From assembly GCA_002803225.1 (NCBI GenBank), contig NXFV01000962.1, forward strand, positions 1 through 34,620: 34,620 nucleotides of DNA, written 5' to 3'. Positions 9,473 to 19,820 of the stretch are shown here, piece by piece. The position numbers were made by a program, and so were the translations under genes. Position 1 is the first letter of the stretch; each line of letters begins with the position of its first letter. The DNA is from Gamarada debralockiae. Lineage: Eukaryota; Ascomycota; Leotiomycetes; Helotiales; Hyphodiscaceae. The notes below the pieces were generated by a model. The model did not search any database and was not told the DNA's origin. It saw only the letters and a list, made by a program, of their open reading frames with translations.

Positions 9473-10003
9473 ATGAGTGAGCCGGTAACTTACACGACCG
9501 GGCACAACGCTGCCGGCGAGTCGGTCTTCATCCCGAACCCGCCATACCATCAGATTATGCCAACTGCCGGCCTCATATACAGTTCTAATTCATCTGTCAT
9601 CGATCTCAACGCTGATTCTGATATTACGGCACATACTAAACGAGATATCTCTTTGGGTAGCATTTTCCCGACTGAGGGCAGCATTGCAATCATAGGTGAA
9701 TGGCCACCTGGGATGGATACTCGAAGCCATATCCATCGAACTCAGAGTGTCGACATTGGGGTTTTGCTAAGTGGGCAATGTGAGCCTATGGAATCATTCG
9801 GCTTGTCTAAGTAGAGACTAACCATCTACTTCGCGATAGTGGAGTGTCACCTTGACAGCGGAGAGAAGAGGCTGCTAAAACAAGGCGAAATCGTGATCCA
9901 GAGAGGGACAAAGCATTTCTGGGTCAACCCGAGCTCGACAGAGACGGCTCGCATGCTCTGTTTCATAGTCCCAAGCAAGCCGGTGGATGGAGTGAAGGAA
10001 TAA
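9473..10003 (+). CDS. Cupin-domain protein, two exons
   Basis: Exons 9473–9779 and 9840–10003 give 156 codons. The 60-nt intron has GTGAGC, a GACTAAC branch and CGATAG. The protein is a single small beta-barrel cupin. Motif 1 is PPGMDTRSHIHRTQSVDIG with the H-x-H metal-binding pair, and motif 2 is GEIVIQRGTKHFWVN with the third histidine. Fungal relatives of this size are single-domain cupins of unknown reaction, sometimes near secondary-metabolite or aromatic-degradation genes; I assign no substrate. It sits between the inverted arms at 7068–7180 and 10169–10289, 160 bp to the right of the dead Tc1/mariner copy. Unlike that copy it shows no internal stops, so it looks functional. Confidence 0.85.
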
Positions 10004-10291
10004 TGAAGGGGAACAAAAATCCTCCAAATATAGAAGTGTTTAGTCCATCTTGAGGAATGGAGGAATGTTATCTTCATGATCCAAAACTTGCCGATAAATT
10101 AGTACGCAGAGTTTCGGTCGATGTCAGCCAAAACCTGGAGTAATAATCCACTTTTGGCTCCCTGACGTCCCCGCACATCCCTCACGTCCCGCAGGCGTCT
10201 GATAAAAACGCAAAACCAGTATAGGACTAGTTCAAGAATATTAAATCAAAGAGAGTTTAAATTTGTGACACTAGTTTCACAACCTACTGTA

Positions 10292-11225
10292 CTGGAAGCG
10301 ATGGCGAGTGATGATCAAAACGTAGATGATGACAAGAGCTTAGAGCAGGGAACTGGTGGAGGTACAGAAGTACCTCCTACTTTGTCCGGATAAATTCGGC
10401 ATGAAGATTCCTTGTGCTCTGTGTCTTCAAACCTTAGAGCCATATTCATTCTTGATAGAAGCTTCGTGCTGCAGCCCTGGAATTTGGAGACAGGCTTATG
10501 GGCATGATACAGCAGGGGGAAACAGCTATAGCAGCTTTCAACGTTATTAACAGGACAGTCAACAGTATAACTAAACTACAGTATTTTTCTTACTACAATC
10601 TGACTCCTTGTGGAGAAATAGCTAAAGAACAATAGCAAACTGATTATAACTTTATATATTTACGGGATAGAGATTTGAGACCCCAAACTATGAAGTCGTT
10701 TCGGCACGGAGGGTTTTTCGCCACCCAGGGATGGACGTTACTGTACTTTTATTTTGCCATACTTGAGTTTGAGTTTGTTCGAAAGCTTTGAAGATATCAT
10801 AGAAGACAATTGTGGCTGTGAGGCTACGCAAGGCTGCAGCAACCCTGCACAACACAGAATCCCAGAAGTACTGATTGAATTGGTTGTTGCTGCAGGTTTT
10901 GGCCCCATTTATTAGGGATTACTTCGATCGTTAGGCCATGTAAGGCTGAAAGTGTCAACGGAAATGAAGCGCCCCCGTCCTCATCCCGTTTCTGATTTTA
11001 TTCATTTCTACTATACATCTCTAATAGCCCACGATCGCCCTCCCATCACTCACCTACTCTATATCCTCCAAGATTTACGAACACACACACCTATTGTTAA
11101 GCCTTATTATAGACTAATAACTATGACAGGACCCGGCTTAAAAGTATCCAAAAATATAAAAATAATTTTTTAATTAATAATATTGCCTAAAATGGTTAAC
11201 GTGGTTCATAATCATAAGGGGCATT
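10292..11225. other. Decayed sequence, possible transposase fragments
   Basis: Starts with an ATG at 10301 opening a 30-codon acidic peptide that ends at 10393. Around 10490–10620 another frame reads like the helix-turn-helix of Tc1-type transposases (MGMIQQGETA then NRTVNSITKL). A frame near 10790–10915 has no clear identity. Beyond 10950 the DNA is AT-rich. No intact gene. Confidence 0.35.
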
Positions 11226-12470
11226 ATTTAGTACAAAATTCTTCTCAATCCTCAACGTCGCAGCCGACGGTTACGTGCTCAACGTAGAATCCACCTTTGA
11301 CTACAACAAAACCATGTCAGTGAAACAATGGACTTGCCACTTTCATTTTCTATGGCCGACAAATGAATTACTGCATATCAGACTCAGGTAGTACCAGTGT
11401 ATTTGCAATTCTTCGCCAACAAGTCGGCCATCCAATATGTTTTGACTGGAGCGGGCAATGGGAACGGCACACTTCCAGGCATTGTTATATACGAACAATC
11501 TATCGCAAAAAATTGTTCGGTGACATTTATCGAGATTGATCTCGAGCCGACGCCAAAGAACTGCTGCGAAGCAAGGTTGGGGGCCTTGGGAACCGAAGGT
11601 CTTGGCTTAACTATCTTGTTTGATCAACAACAATGAAGTTCACGTCACAGTAGGCTACAAATTTCTCACGCCAACTACCGAGACAGGTACAGCGTTCAGC
11701 TTCGTGCAACCACGGAGTATGAGACAGATGCAAATCTCTAGTAGGGATAATCACTCCTGTAATCCTCCCAGGCCATGAACCAAACTTTTGCGTAACAGCA
11801 CAAGTATCCAGAGATGTTCAACAGATCATGGCATTGGCTCAACTCAGCAAGAGCGATAAAAGTCCACTAGAATGATGAACCTGGCGAGCTAATTACTCAA
11901 AGCTCAATCAGTACATATAAATAAAATGGGTCTCTAACTTCCTTTTTATTAATACTCACATCTCCAGTATTCCGTTCCTCGCCCATCGCCACATTGCAGA
12001 CCTCTCTTGAATAAGCCATCATTTCGTCAACGACGTCAACAGCAAAACAGGCTCTTGTATAAATCCAGCAGGACAAAATTACTCAATTACAATTGGCAAT
12101 CTGACGGCACATAATGAAATGCCAAATATCTGGATCGAAGCTGATAGTTTAGCAAAATCGTTCAATGCGACTGTCATTGCGGGCTTGGGCCAGAATTCTA
12201 GCATCAATATGCTTGTGAACGCCACTACGCTCGAATATTTATTGGCAAGACAGCGCTGTCGTCGGCGCCTGGGTCGCCGCCAACCTCGTTACAAAAAGGT
12301 TTTCAGACGTGAAAGACAAGACAAGACCTCTGAGTATCAGGCCGTCGGTGGTAGCAGGGCAATATCTCTGCCAGATCTCCAAACTGAAATCTGGAGGCTC
12401 GTTATTCGTTGCGATATTGATCGCAGATATGGTATTCCAGCAGGTGTTGTGGAAGATTCTGGGTTAGATC
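11226..12470 (+). pseudogene. Relic of an unidentified extracellular/membrane protein gene
   Basis: Several long coding stretches follow each other in different frames with stops between them: 11240–11330 (FFSILNVAADGYVLNVEST), 11397–11636 (Asn-Gly rich with N-glycosylation-like NGT and NCS sites) and 12060–12240 (NYSITIGNLTAHNEM). After a one-base shift at 12233–12245 comes 12240–12466, which ends in a hydrophobic helix (SLFVAILIADMVF) and a TAG at 12464. Some gaps could be introns (a GTAGTACCAG-like site lies near 11390), but the shift within TATTTATTGG is hard to explain that way. The composition suggests a glycosylated ectodomain with a C-terminal membrane segment. I do not recognise the family. 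Confidence 0.5.
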
Positions 12471-13160
12471 ATCGGGTGGAGGTTGAGAGAAGTGATTCCC
12501 CGGCGAATTTCTATGAGGGCTGTAAAGCGAGGGACGGGGATTGAGTTGTCGAATACCTAGTCGACGAAGAATCAGTATAAGGATGTTTGGAGCCGGTGGT
12601 GGAGGAAAGATCACATTTGAGGGGCAGACCGATTGGGAATGTGTCGACTGATTCGAGGGAGCAGCTTCTTTCACGAACTTGAGTACAGTCAGAAGAAAGG
12701 AGGTGTGAAGAAAACGGATCGCGAATATATTGAAGCAGTTCTGCATTCACATAGTAGAAGTCTATCTCCATCGATTTCAGCTTGAAGTCCAGTCATGAGT
12801 CCCAGCTGACTGGAAATTTTGAGCCACCAACATTGTAAAGTTTTCTTTTTAACGATATGTCTTAGTAGATTTCTATGAGACGAATTACCACATGAATTGG
12901 AATATAATATACTAATTCTTCACTTTCTTCAAACGATTTAACTTAGAAATTTAGAACCTCATTGGTTTATTCCAAATTAAGCGATTGAAATAGCGGATAT
13001 CGTCGAAAGCTCGAAACTCCTCAAGACGCTTCCTTTCAATCACTCAAGCGTTTTAAGCAGCTAAGACCTTGTATTCCAATTACTGCTGTACATGTTTTAC
13101 ACTGGACACACGAACCTATACGCAATGCGAGAGTGTCTCTCTGGGGAGAAGCGACGTATA
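12471..13160. other. Intergenic DNA, tail of the relic then AT-rich spacer
   Basis: 12471–12780 keeps open stretches in several frames on both strands that may be the former 3' part of the relic upstream. 12790–13160 is AT-rich with no ORF or structure that I can support. Confidence 0.35.
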
Positions 13161-14450
13161 TCAGTCTCCAATTTCGAGGTGGACATTCCAAGCTTTACAT
13201 TTCTCCCTGAGCTCTTGAATCGCTGCCCCAATACCCCAGGGCGGTCCGCAATATGACTCGAGTCTGATGAATGCAAGCTCCAGTTGCAACTCCTCCTTCC
13301 GTCTCAAGAGTTCAAGGATGTGGCGAATAATGCGCGCATCGAATCTGAACAACTCCAATCTCTCCAAAGACTTCGGCAGGAGATTAACCAAATGTTCTTT
13401 TGGCACATCTCCATCAAGCGGACCAAACAGAACATCTGCCGTCAAGGAAATTGTATGCAACTTCTCAAAGTCTGCCAGTGATCCGATCCGAGTCCTTTCC
13501 TTAGCGCCGAAAACGTCACGCCTTGCATTCTCGGCATGTATCCCTAGATCCTTGAGGCAATGTTTTAGATGTGAAATTGCTTCTCCAACCTTTTGCGGCA
13601 GGAAATTTGCATCCCCAACTGTCTCATCGCCAGGATCGTAGAGAAATTTCTCCAGATTCTTGAAGCACCGGAGGAAGCTGACAAGACTTTCTCCATCTAT
13701 GAGACTCCAGTTGAGCAGCAGCGTCTTTGTGGCAAAGTCTTGCTGGTCGGGATCAACTGTTCCGAATTCTTCTGAGATAGCGAAGAATTCTGCGTGAGTA
13801 AAAGATTTTGGCTCGAGAAAAGGGAGAATGTCACTGAGACCGAGTCCATCCTCCGTATCGTGCCATGCCACAGAAACAGATTGCAGATATTTCGAGGCAA
13901 ATGGTGATTCGGGTCTTTTCGCTCGGAGACGTGCAGCATTTTCCAAAACTCCCTCAAAGCGGCTGCTATTCCCACCATAAGACGCCATATAAATACTCTC
14001 CACATTCGGAATACAACTCAGCAATAACCCCATCAACGCATCCCAGTCCTTGCCCTCCAAATGTCTAATCCATATTTCCTCCTCTTCATCCGAGTACCCG
14101 AGAGCTTTCATTTGAGCCCTACATCTTGCCAGGTCTTCATCTGTGAATTCAACGTCCATAGCCGACCCTTCGTCGTCACCGCATACTCCTGATTGGAAGC
14201 TTTTCACGTAGCTGCCGAGTTCGGGTTTAGATAGTATTGTGCAAGCGAAGAGTTGGTCTTCCTCCCATGTCCCTTGGAGGAAGGTATCATAGAGAAAGGG
14301 AGTTGCGAGCGTGTTCAGGCGTTTGGAGCAGAGAGCTAGGTGATGAATTTGTCTGAATGCGTTATGGCGCAGGTGTTGGATTACTTCGAGAAGGAGCTCG
14401 TTGGAAAGTGCGTAAAGTGACATCTTGGATATTTTAGAATGTAGTTTCAT
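13161..14450 (-). CDS. F-box domain protein
   Basis: A single exon of 429 codons from ATG 14450; an in-frame second ATG at 14423 directly precedes the domain and may be the true start. About residues 10–60 form an F-box: the pattern LSNELLLEVIQHL, then a helix with HHLALCSKRLNTLATPFLYDTF. This is the surface that binds Skp1 in SCF ubiquitin ligases. The rest (residues 70–429) is a leucine-rich helical region with no strict repeat, with acidic patches near residues 90–130, probably the substrate-recognition part. The substrate is unknown. Fungal genomes carry many such orphan F-box genes. No intron is needed. Confidence 0.85.
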   Translation of the reverse strand: MKLHSKISKMSLYALSNELLLEVIQHLRHNAFRQIHHLALCSKRLNTLATPFLYDTFLQGTWEEDQLFACTILSKPELGSYVKSFQSGVCGDDEGSAMDVEFTDEDLARCRAQMKALGYSDEEEEIWIRHLEGKDWDALMGLLLSCIPNVESIYMASYGGNSSRFEGVLENAARLRAKRPESPFASKYLQSVSVAWHDTEDGLGLSDILPFLEPKSFTHAEFFAISEEFGTVDPDQQDFATKTLLLNWSLIDGESLVSFLRCFKNLEKFLYDPGDETVGDANFLPQKVGEAISHLKHCLKDLGIHAENARRDVFGAKERTRIGSLADFEKLHTISLTADVLFGPLDGDVPKEHLVNLLPKSLERLELFRFDARIIRHILELLRRKEELQLELAFIRLESYCGPPWGIGAAIQELREKCKAWNVHLEIGD

Positions 14451-15170
14451 GGATTGTGTTCTATAGTCCAGGGAAGTCCAGTCCTTGATATGAGGTAGCA
14501 GTGACGCTTCTGAATTCTGGGGTTGAATCGACTAACGGCCTAGTTCCTGGAAATGAGTCACCTTAGATTGTGACCTTAAACGTAGTCCTTCGGTTACGAA
14601 GAACGTCACCATCACAACATCCATCAACACGTGCTCCTACCATTCTACGAACTTGCTTCTCTCATACGGCGCCGAAATTTTCTTCGCACTTTTCGCAAAC
14701 GTTATTGGATGCTTTGCGTACAAGAGTAATAGCGTCAGCCGTAACAAATCCGTCTCTGCCATCCTACTTGCTACTAGACTTACGAATCTATTTCCTATGC
14801 AAATGCTCAGGAAGCTGCCCTTTCTTGAGAGAAGGAAAACTACTAAATTAATGTTCGTGAAGATAGAAGAGGGAGGCTTGGGTTTCAAGAGGGTTTGAAG
14901 TAATTTAGAATTAAGGGATGGTTTCTTTGGATGTCGTCGTCGACTGGGTTCTCATTTGCGGCAGGTAGATGCCCTGGAGGACGCAACGCCTCGATTTGTA
15001 ATATTTATGACCACCTACCACTTTCGTTGGCCGGTCCAAACTCTGTATTTTTGGAGTGTACCCGAGTGATGTTCTGTTCCCTTTCCTGATCCACTCATTT
15101 ATGGTAACAATAAACTAGAACCCAACGTCCCATCTATCTTCAGCCATCCATTTGCATCATCACGACTCTT
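14451..15170. other. Intergenic DNA between the F-box and GST genes
   Basis: Overlapping ORFs on both strands at 14570–14898 encode short hydrophobic/basic peptides without a recognisable domain. They may be shadows of a small lost gene. The rest has no ORF. Confidence 0.4.
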
Positions 15171-16022
15171 TTATGCAGCCAATCTCTTTTTAATATCTTC
15201 AAACGTTGGCATCCCCTCCACATACTTCTTCACAGCCGGCCGACTCAAACACCTCTGCCACCAGTCACTCACATTCCTTCTCCCACTAATCAACTCCCCT
15301 TCACCACAAGCAAAAAGCCTCTCCACTAACGGCACGTGATAAATATCCACCAAACTATAGCTATCCCCCGCCATATATTCCTTCCTCCCAATCTCCGACC
15401 CCAATATCCCATCAACAACATCAAAATACTCTTCCAACTTCCTCCTTTCCTCTCCCACAACCACGTCGTCAACCCCTAATCCCATAAGTGGCTTAACAAA
15501 CTTCTCGAAAGACATCGTGCCATAGCAAGGCGAAAAGTAGGACGCTTCGGCTGATTCGGCTTGGTCGAAGAGCGCTCGAGCATGCAGGTCCGAAGTGGGT
15601 GGGAGAAAGGGGAAATTGTATTTGGCGGCGAGGTACTTGCAGATTGCGCGAGACTCATAGAGTGTGAAGCCGTCGCTGGTTGTGATTGCTGGGATCTTGC
15701 CCCAAGGATGGCGCCTTAAGTGCTCTGGTTTCTGTGTGGACTGTTAGCTATTTACTCTCGGTCATGAACTGGTCAGGACAGATATTGAAGCTATCTTGAT
15801 TGGCCAAAGGTTTTCGAGCTACTAGAACCGTGCACGTGAAAACTCGGTACTTGGATGGAATCCTAAAGAAGAAATAGGAGTGTTTCCTACCTTTTGCTCG
15901 GCCGTTTTGAAGTCGAGCTTCACAAACTCGTAATCAGTGAAACCCGCCTCAGCAAGAGTTAGGACAACGCGGTTCGAAGCAGTAGAGCCGGGGTTGCCAT
16001 AGAGGGTGAACGAGGCTGGCAT
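15171..16022 (-). CDS. Glutathione S-transferase (phi/theta-like), two exons
   Basis: Exons 16022–15891 and 15731–15171 give 230 codons. The 159-nt intron is GTAGGA...CACACAG, phase 0, and is longer than its neighbours' introns. The N-terminal thioredoxin-like domain starts with SFTLYGNPGSTASNRVVLTLAEAG, where the Ser residues lie where the glutathione-activating residue is expected. It continues with HPWGKIPAI and DGFTLYESRAICKYLA; the P of KIPAI is the conserved cis-proline and ES contacts the gamma-glutamyl group. The C-terminal helical domain includes the N-capping motif region YSLVDIYHVPLVERL. It would conjugate glutathione to electrophiles in the cytosol. Class within the superfamily is uncertain. 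Confidence 0.9.
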
Positions 16023-17314
16023 ACTGAGGCTGGTCTATTTTCCGACTTGTCTAGGTCCGCTGTTGATGATGCTCAAGAAGTGCTTGGAAGGGAAATTGGA
16101 GAAACATATAAGGAAAAGACGGAAGAAAGAGATTCAGTTCGAACTACTAATATTTATTTCATTCTATTGTGTGGAAGGGCGTACGGGTCAACAACGCGAT
16201 TAGTTGCATGGTGGAATTATCTCGGGCAAACTTTCTCCCTTTCTTATTTAAGCCGTATCCAATACGGGGAATGTTTATGCAGCTGAGTGACTTCCGCTTC
16301 ATTTCCCGATTTACATTGCTTAATCTGGATCAGTAAGTCGTCAGAATCGATGGAACCCAGCCTCTTGGTCGGAAAAGACAGCAGAATCCAGGAGGGTTTT
16401 CGATAAGCGCGATAAGGACCAACTGATAATCGGCTCTTATTGGATGATAAGCATAATTATCATCGATAAAAGTGGGTCCTGGGCGGTAGAACCCGGCAGA
16501 ACTGCCCTGCCAATCACCCCGTTCCTGTGAGTAAGATCCCCCCGTTTATAAGAGCTTTCGAGCCGGGTGGAGCAAGAATTTATAAGGCATAAAAAATACG
16601 AGCTCAAATTCAGGTTTATTGCCCCAGAAGTTACAATATAAGTACGATAAACCCCTCTAAACACTATACACTTTCTATAAAACTAATGCCACTTATAGCA
16701 CCCTATTCCTCTTACAAGATATAGTCCTAAGTCGCCAAAGTGGTAAAGTTTACTTGCAACGCATGGTCTTATAGACCAATTAATACGGTATTTAATTTGG
16801 AAACTAGAGGATGAATATCGATGTGACGCTCATTCTCACTTGTTTGAGCATCATTATCAAAGACGATGGGATGAAGATCCCCTGTCATGTCAACAAGAAA
16901 TTGAGATGCTTTCGCGAGGGGGGAGTAGGGGGGCGTGTAAATTGGCATGGCGGCGGGGGTATGTACGCCGAAAACCTAAGTGAGAAGTTTAAATTGTCGT
17001 GTTTTCTACCCTGTGCGTGCCGCGTGGATACCTTCGATTCCTTTGCATTTTGTCCAAATAGTAGTGAGATGCTTCCGAAGAAGCCTCAGTAGCTTTCCAC
17101 CGTCCCAGCGTCGGATTGACCTTCTTCAATCATTTCCATGGAATTGGCTTGAACATGTCGCCGACGGGAACGGACATTTTTTGAACCCAACTCCGACGGC
17201 TTCTTCATAACAAATATCAATCCGACTGCTCCTTGAACCTGAATGCAACTCCAATCCACAATTTATTTCGCAATTATTGAAGTCTCCTTCTCTATTTCTC
17301 TCCGAGTTCCTTTT
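16023..17314. other. Long intergenic region upstream of the Zn2Cys6 gene
   Basis: About 1.3 kb with no supported gene; ORFs here are short and unlike any family. One hairpin-forming stretch (GATGATAA, spacer, TTATCATC) lies at about 16443–16464. 16860–17310 is the probable promoter and 5' leader of the regulator gene, which also has divergent GST promoter sequence at its left end. Confidence 0.4.
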
Positions 17315-19433
17315 ATGAGCATGGCGGACTCCGATTCCTTGTTGGTTGCAAAAGCTTGCAGCAATTGCGCCCGGGCAAAGGCCAAATGTGATTGGACCAC
17401 AGACACCAGATGTCACAGGTAGGTATTGTGCAGCCGTTCTTACAGTGTGATTACGACTGATATACGTTGGGTAGATGCACTCGTCTGAGCAAGGAATGTG
17501 TACCGCAAGAATCAATACGAAAGCGAAAGGCTCCGAAGATAAGATAAGATTACATTTCTGCCTTGCTTTCATCAGGAAACTAATTCGAGTCCAGGCGTGC
17601 AGTTCAAATTGCTCAACTGGAGGAGAAAGTTAATAGCCTGTTATCTGTTGTTGGTACTGTTCAGCAACCACCCGCCCAGCAGCCCTCTAGCAATCCATCC
17701 TCGATCGCGGCCTCTAACATCTCGGCGTCAACACCTTCGGATTGCAGCAGCTCCACTTCACACCGAAATCCTTCTCCAATTATGAGCGGGTTACCGGTCG
17801 GTCTACCAAGCCTTTTGACTGTTGATTTTGGCATGGATGACCCTGGGGTACTAGTGAGCGATCCTGATGCGGCATTGTTCATCTTCCAGGATCGAATGGC
17901 TTCGCAAGTTCCATTTGTTGTCAGTATGTATTCTCGGAGCACTCTTTTTCCCATATCGGCCGAAATCACGAGTTCGACTCTAGAATTCACTGTCTTAGGA
18001 AATCGCGAAAACTCCTTCGGCTCCTTTTTTTCCTTTACAGTAAATGCTAACTCGGACATTTTCAAAGTTCCACCAAGCATGACCGCCGAGGACCTTCGCG
18101 CAGAGAAACCATTGGTTTACATGGTGGTAATGATGGCTGCTTCTTACGAAAATACAAGCACTCAATTGATGCTTGGGAAGAAAATTTTAGAACATGTCGC
18201 AGAGCGGTTGATTCTACGTGGGAAGAGAACTCTGGATCTGCTCCAGGGGCTTCTTCTTTACATATCCTGGTCCGTTTATCGTTTCAATTCCACGGCCAAT
18301 TTTGCTGAAATTTGCCCAGGTATCACTTCCTTCTTCCTATCAATCACCAACTCAACAACCTGCTCGCGCTCATATCAAGCCTTTATGTTGACCTGGGCCT
18401 GAAAAGAGTCTCTGTCGAGAATGAGGTTAACGAATCATTCATTCAAATGACCCGCAGGGCCCAAGGACACTCACTACAGCCAAAGCAATTAACAGCCGAT
18501 GAGAAAAGGGCTGTACTTGGTTGTCATTACCTTTCTTCATGCTTGACTTCGTCTTTCTCTAGAATGGACTCTCTGCGATTCACGCCCTACATCGAAGAAT
18601 GCTGCAAGCACATCAAGCAGGGAGCAGAGTATGCAACCGATGCTAACCTTTCTTCCTTGCTGAAGCTGCAATCTCTCGTTGAAAAACAACGGCTTTGCGG
18701 TCTCTGGGAAAACCTCGATAATCAACATTCAGATACCTGCAGAGCTCCTGTTGCGATGCTGGTGAGAAATTGTCGGGTTGATCTTCAGAATTTCAAGAAC
18801 TCTTTGTCGAATGATCAACTTTTCAACCGTGGGTTTGAGACTGCGCCCTACCTATCAGAACAGAGACTGATTAATCGAACAGCTTTCTTCGCTATGCATT
18901 ATTACTCCGCAGAGATTCATCTTTACGAGGTTTGCTTCAAGATGTCGTCAGCCACAGCACCTGACTATAGCATGGAAAGCCTTCGACTAGCAGACATTAT
19001 CTACAGCTGTTTTGCAGCCACAAGATCGTTCTTCGAGATCCTTCTCTCCGTCCCATCCTCTTCGTACTGCACCCTCTCGATCGTCAACATTGGTCAGATG
19101 TTTCACGCTCTCGGTGTACTATACAAGCTATCTGTCTTTGATGTCCCGGAATGGGATGTTGAGCAAGTGCGAAAGACGCTAGATTTTTCCAGCGTCTTGA
19201 ATCAAATTTGTCTATGTGGGGAACAAGCTGGAAATTCCTGGGGTCCAAGAGTGTCCGAGAGTCCCTGGTTCTTTTGTGGTCGGAAACTCAGGGCGTTGCA
19301 GACATGGTGGAACATCCAGCTGGCGCCGGAGGGGGAATTACATTCGGCTTCAGGAATGGATGAAGATGTCACATTTGAAGATATTCAAGCTATGATCAAT
19401 AGTGATTTCCTAGATGGCATGTTCTGGAAGTGA
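17315..19433 (+). CDS. Zn2Cys6 binuclear-cluster transcription factor, five exons
   Basis: The model is 17315–17418, 17475–17537, 17595–17923, 18068–18269 and 18320–19433 (603 aa). The DNA-binding cluster is C-S-N-C-x6-C-x7-C-x2-C-x6-C at about residues 14–40, followed by a basic linker (RKRKAPK) and a short coiled coil (QIAQLEEKVNSLL) for dimerisation. The middle and C-terminal region follow the fungal regulator pattern (FVV-I-PPSMTAEDLR, YISWYHF, QLNNLLALISSLYVDLGL). Intron 3 is GTATGT...GCTAAC...AAAG and intron 4 starts with the weak GTCCGT. Intron 2 has no GT donor: the frame meets TAA at 17545 and must splice from around 17538 (GATAAG or ATAAGA) to CAG at 17594, so it is non-canonical or mutated. 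It lies upstream of a transporter on the same strand, suggesting that it controls it. Confidence 0.85.
17538..17594 (+). other. Intron with non-canonical donor in the regulator gene
   Basis: Frame and homology-style continuity (KAPK...RAVQIAQLEE) require removal of this in-frame stop-containing stretch. It has a good branch site (AACTAAT) and acceptor (TCCAG) but no GT or GC near the expected donor; the sequence is GAAGATAAGATAAG. A G-to-A change of an original GTAAG-type donor to ATAAG would explain it. Confidence 0.6.
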
Positions 19434-19751
19434 GCAGGGGATTCTAAGACTTTTATTTTGGGCAGGGGCGGGCGGGGAAGGGTGGGTAGAGAGAGATGAT
19501 GGGCATTTCAAAAACCAGTTCGGCGACGCAGGCACGACGCGATGGGTTCCTTTCCCAAACGCCACTTACAATTCACTGGAATGATGGGTTATTCACTCGG
19601 AGGAATCCCCGGTCATAGCCTCGGAAATTACTTTATTCTAGCTTGTTTTGGGGTGTACTTCTCAACTCCGTAGGAGTTGGATTTCAATTTTGCTTCGAAT
19701 TCCATCGGCCCAATTGGTAATGCATCCCCCAACTCAAAAATGGACATATCA

Positions 19752-19757
19752 TATAAA
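19752..19757 (+). promoter_or_regulatory. TATA box of the MFS gene
   Basis: TATAAA lies 64–69 bp upstream of the ATG at 19821 and inside the 387-bp gap after the regulator gene, a standard core-promoter position. Confidence 0.5.
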
Positions 19758-19820
19758 GCAAGCAATAAGTAACTTTATGTTCTCAAGTATTCAATTCATC
19801 AAACAAGCTACAAGATTGTC

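Larger units (their letters stand above)
7066..10291. mobile_element. 3.2-kb unit with ~115-bp terminal inverted repeats and TA flanks, carrying nested elements and a cupin gene
   Basis: The left arm (7068–7180) and right arm (10169–10289) are inverted copies that begin CAGTARGTTGYGAAACTA and differ by a few transitions and one 4–5-bp indel. Each is bordered by TA (7066–7067 and 10290–10291), and the similarity stops exactly there. TA target sites and CAGT-type ends fit the pogo/Tc1-mariner group. No transposase for these arms is seen inside; the interior holds a separate Tc1/mariner element and a host-like cupin gene. The alternative is two related MITEs in opposite orientation on either side of the gene. 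Confidence 0.6.

Noticed and set aside
17661..18080. A 139-codon antisense ORF over the regulator
   Set aside because: It lies across two exons and an intron of the Zn2Cys6 gene and has no domain of its own.
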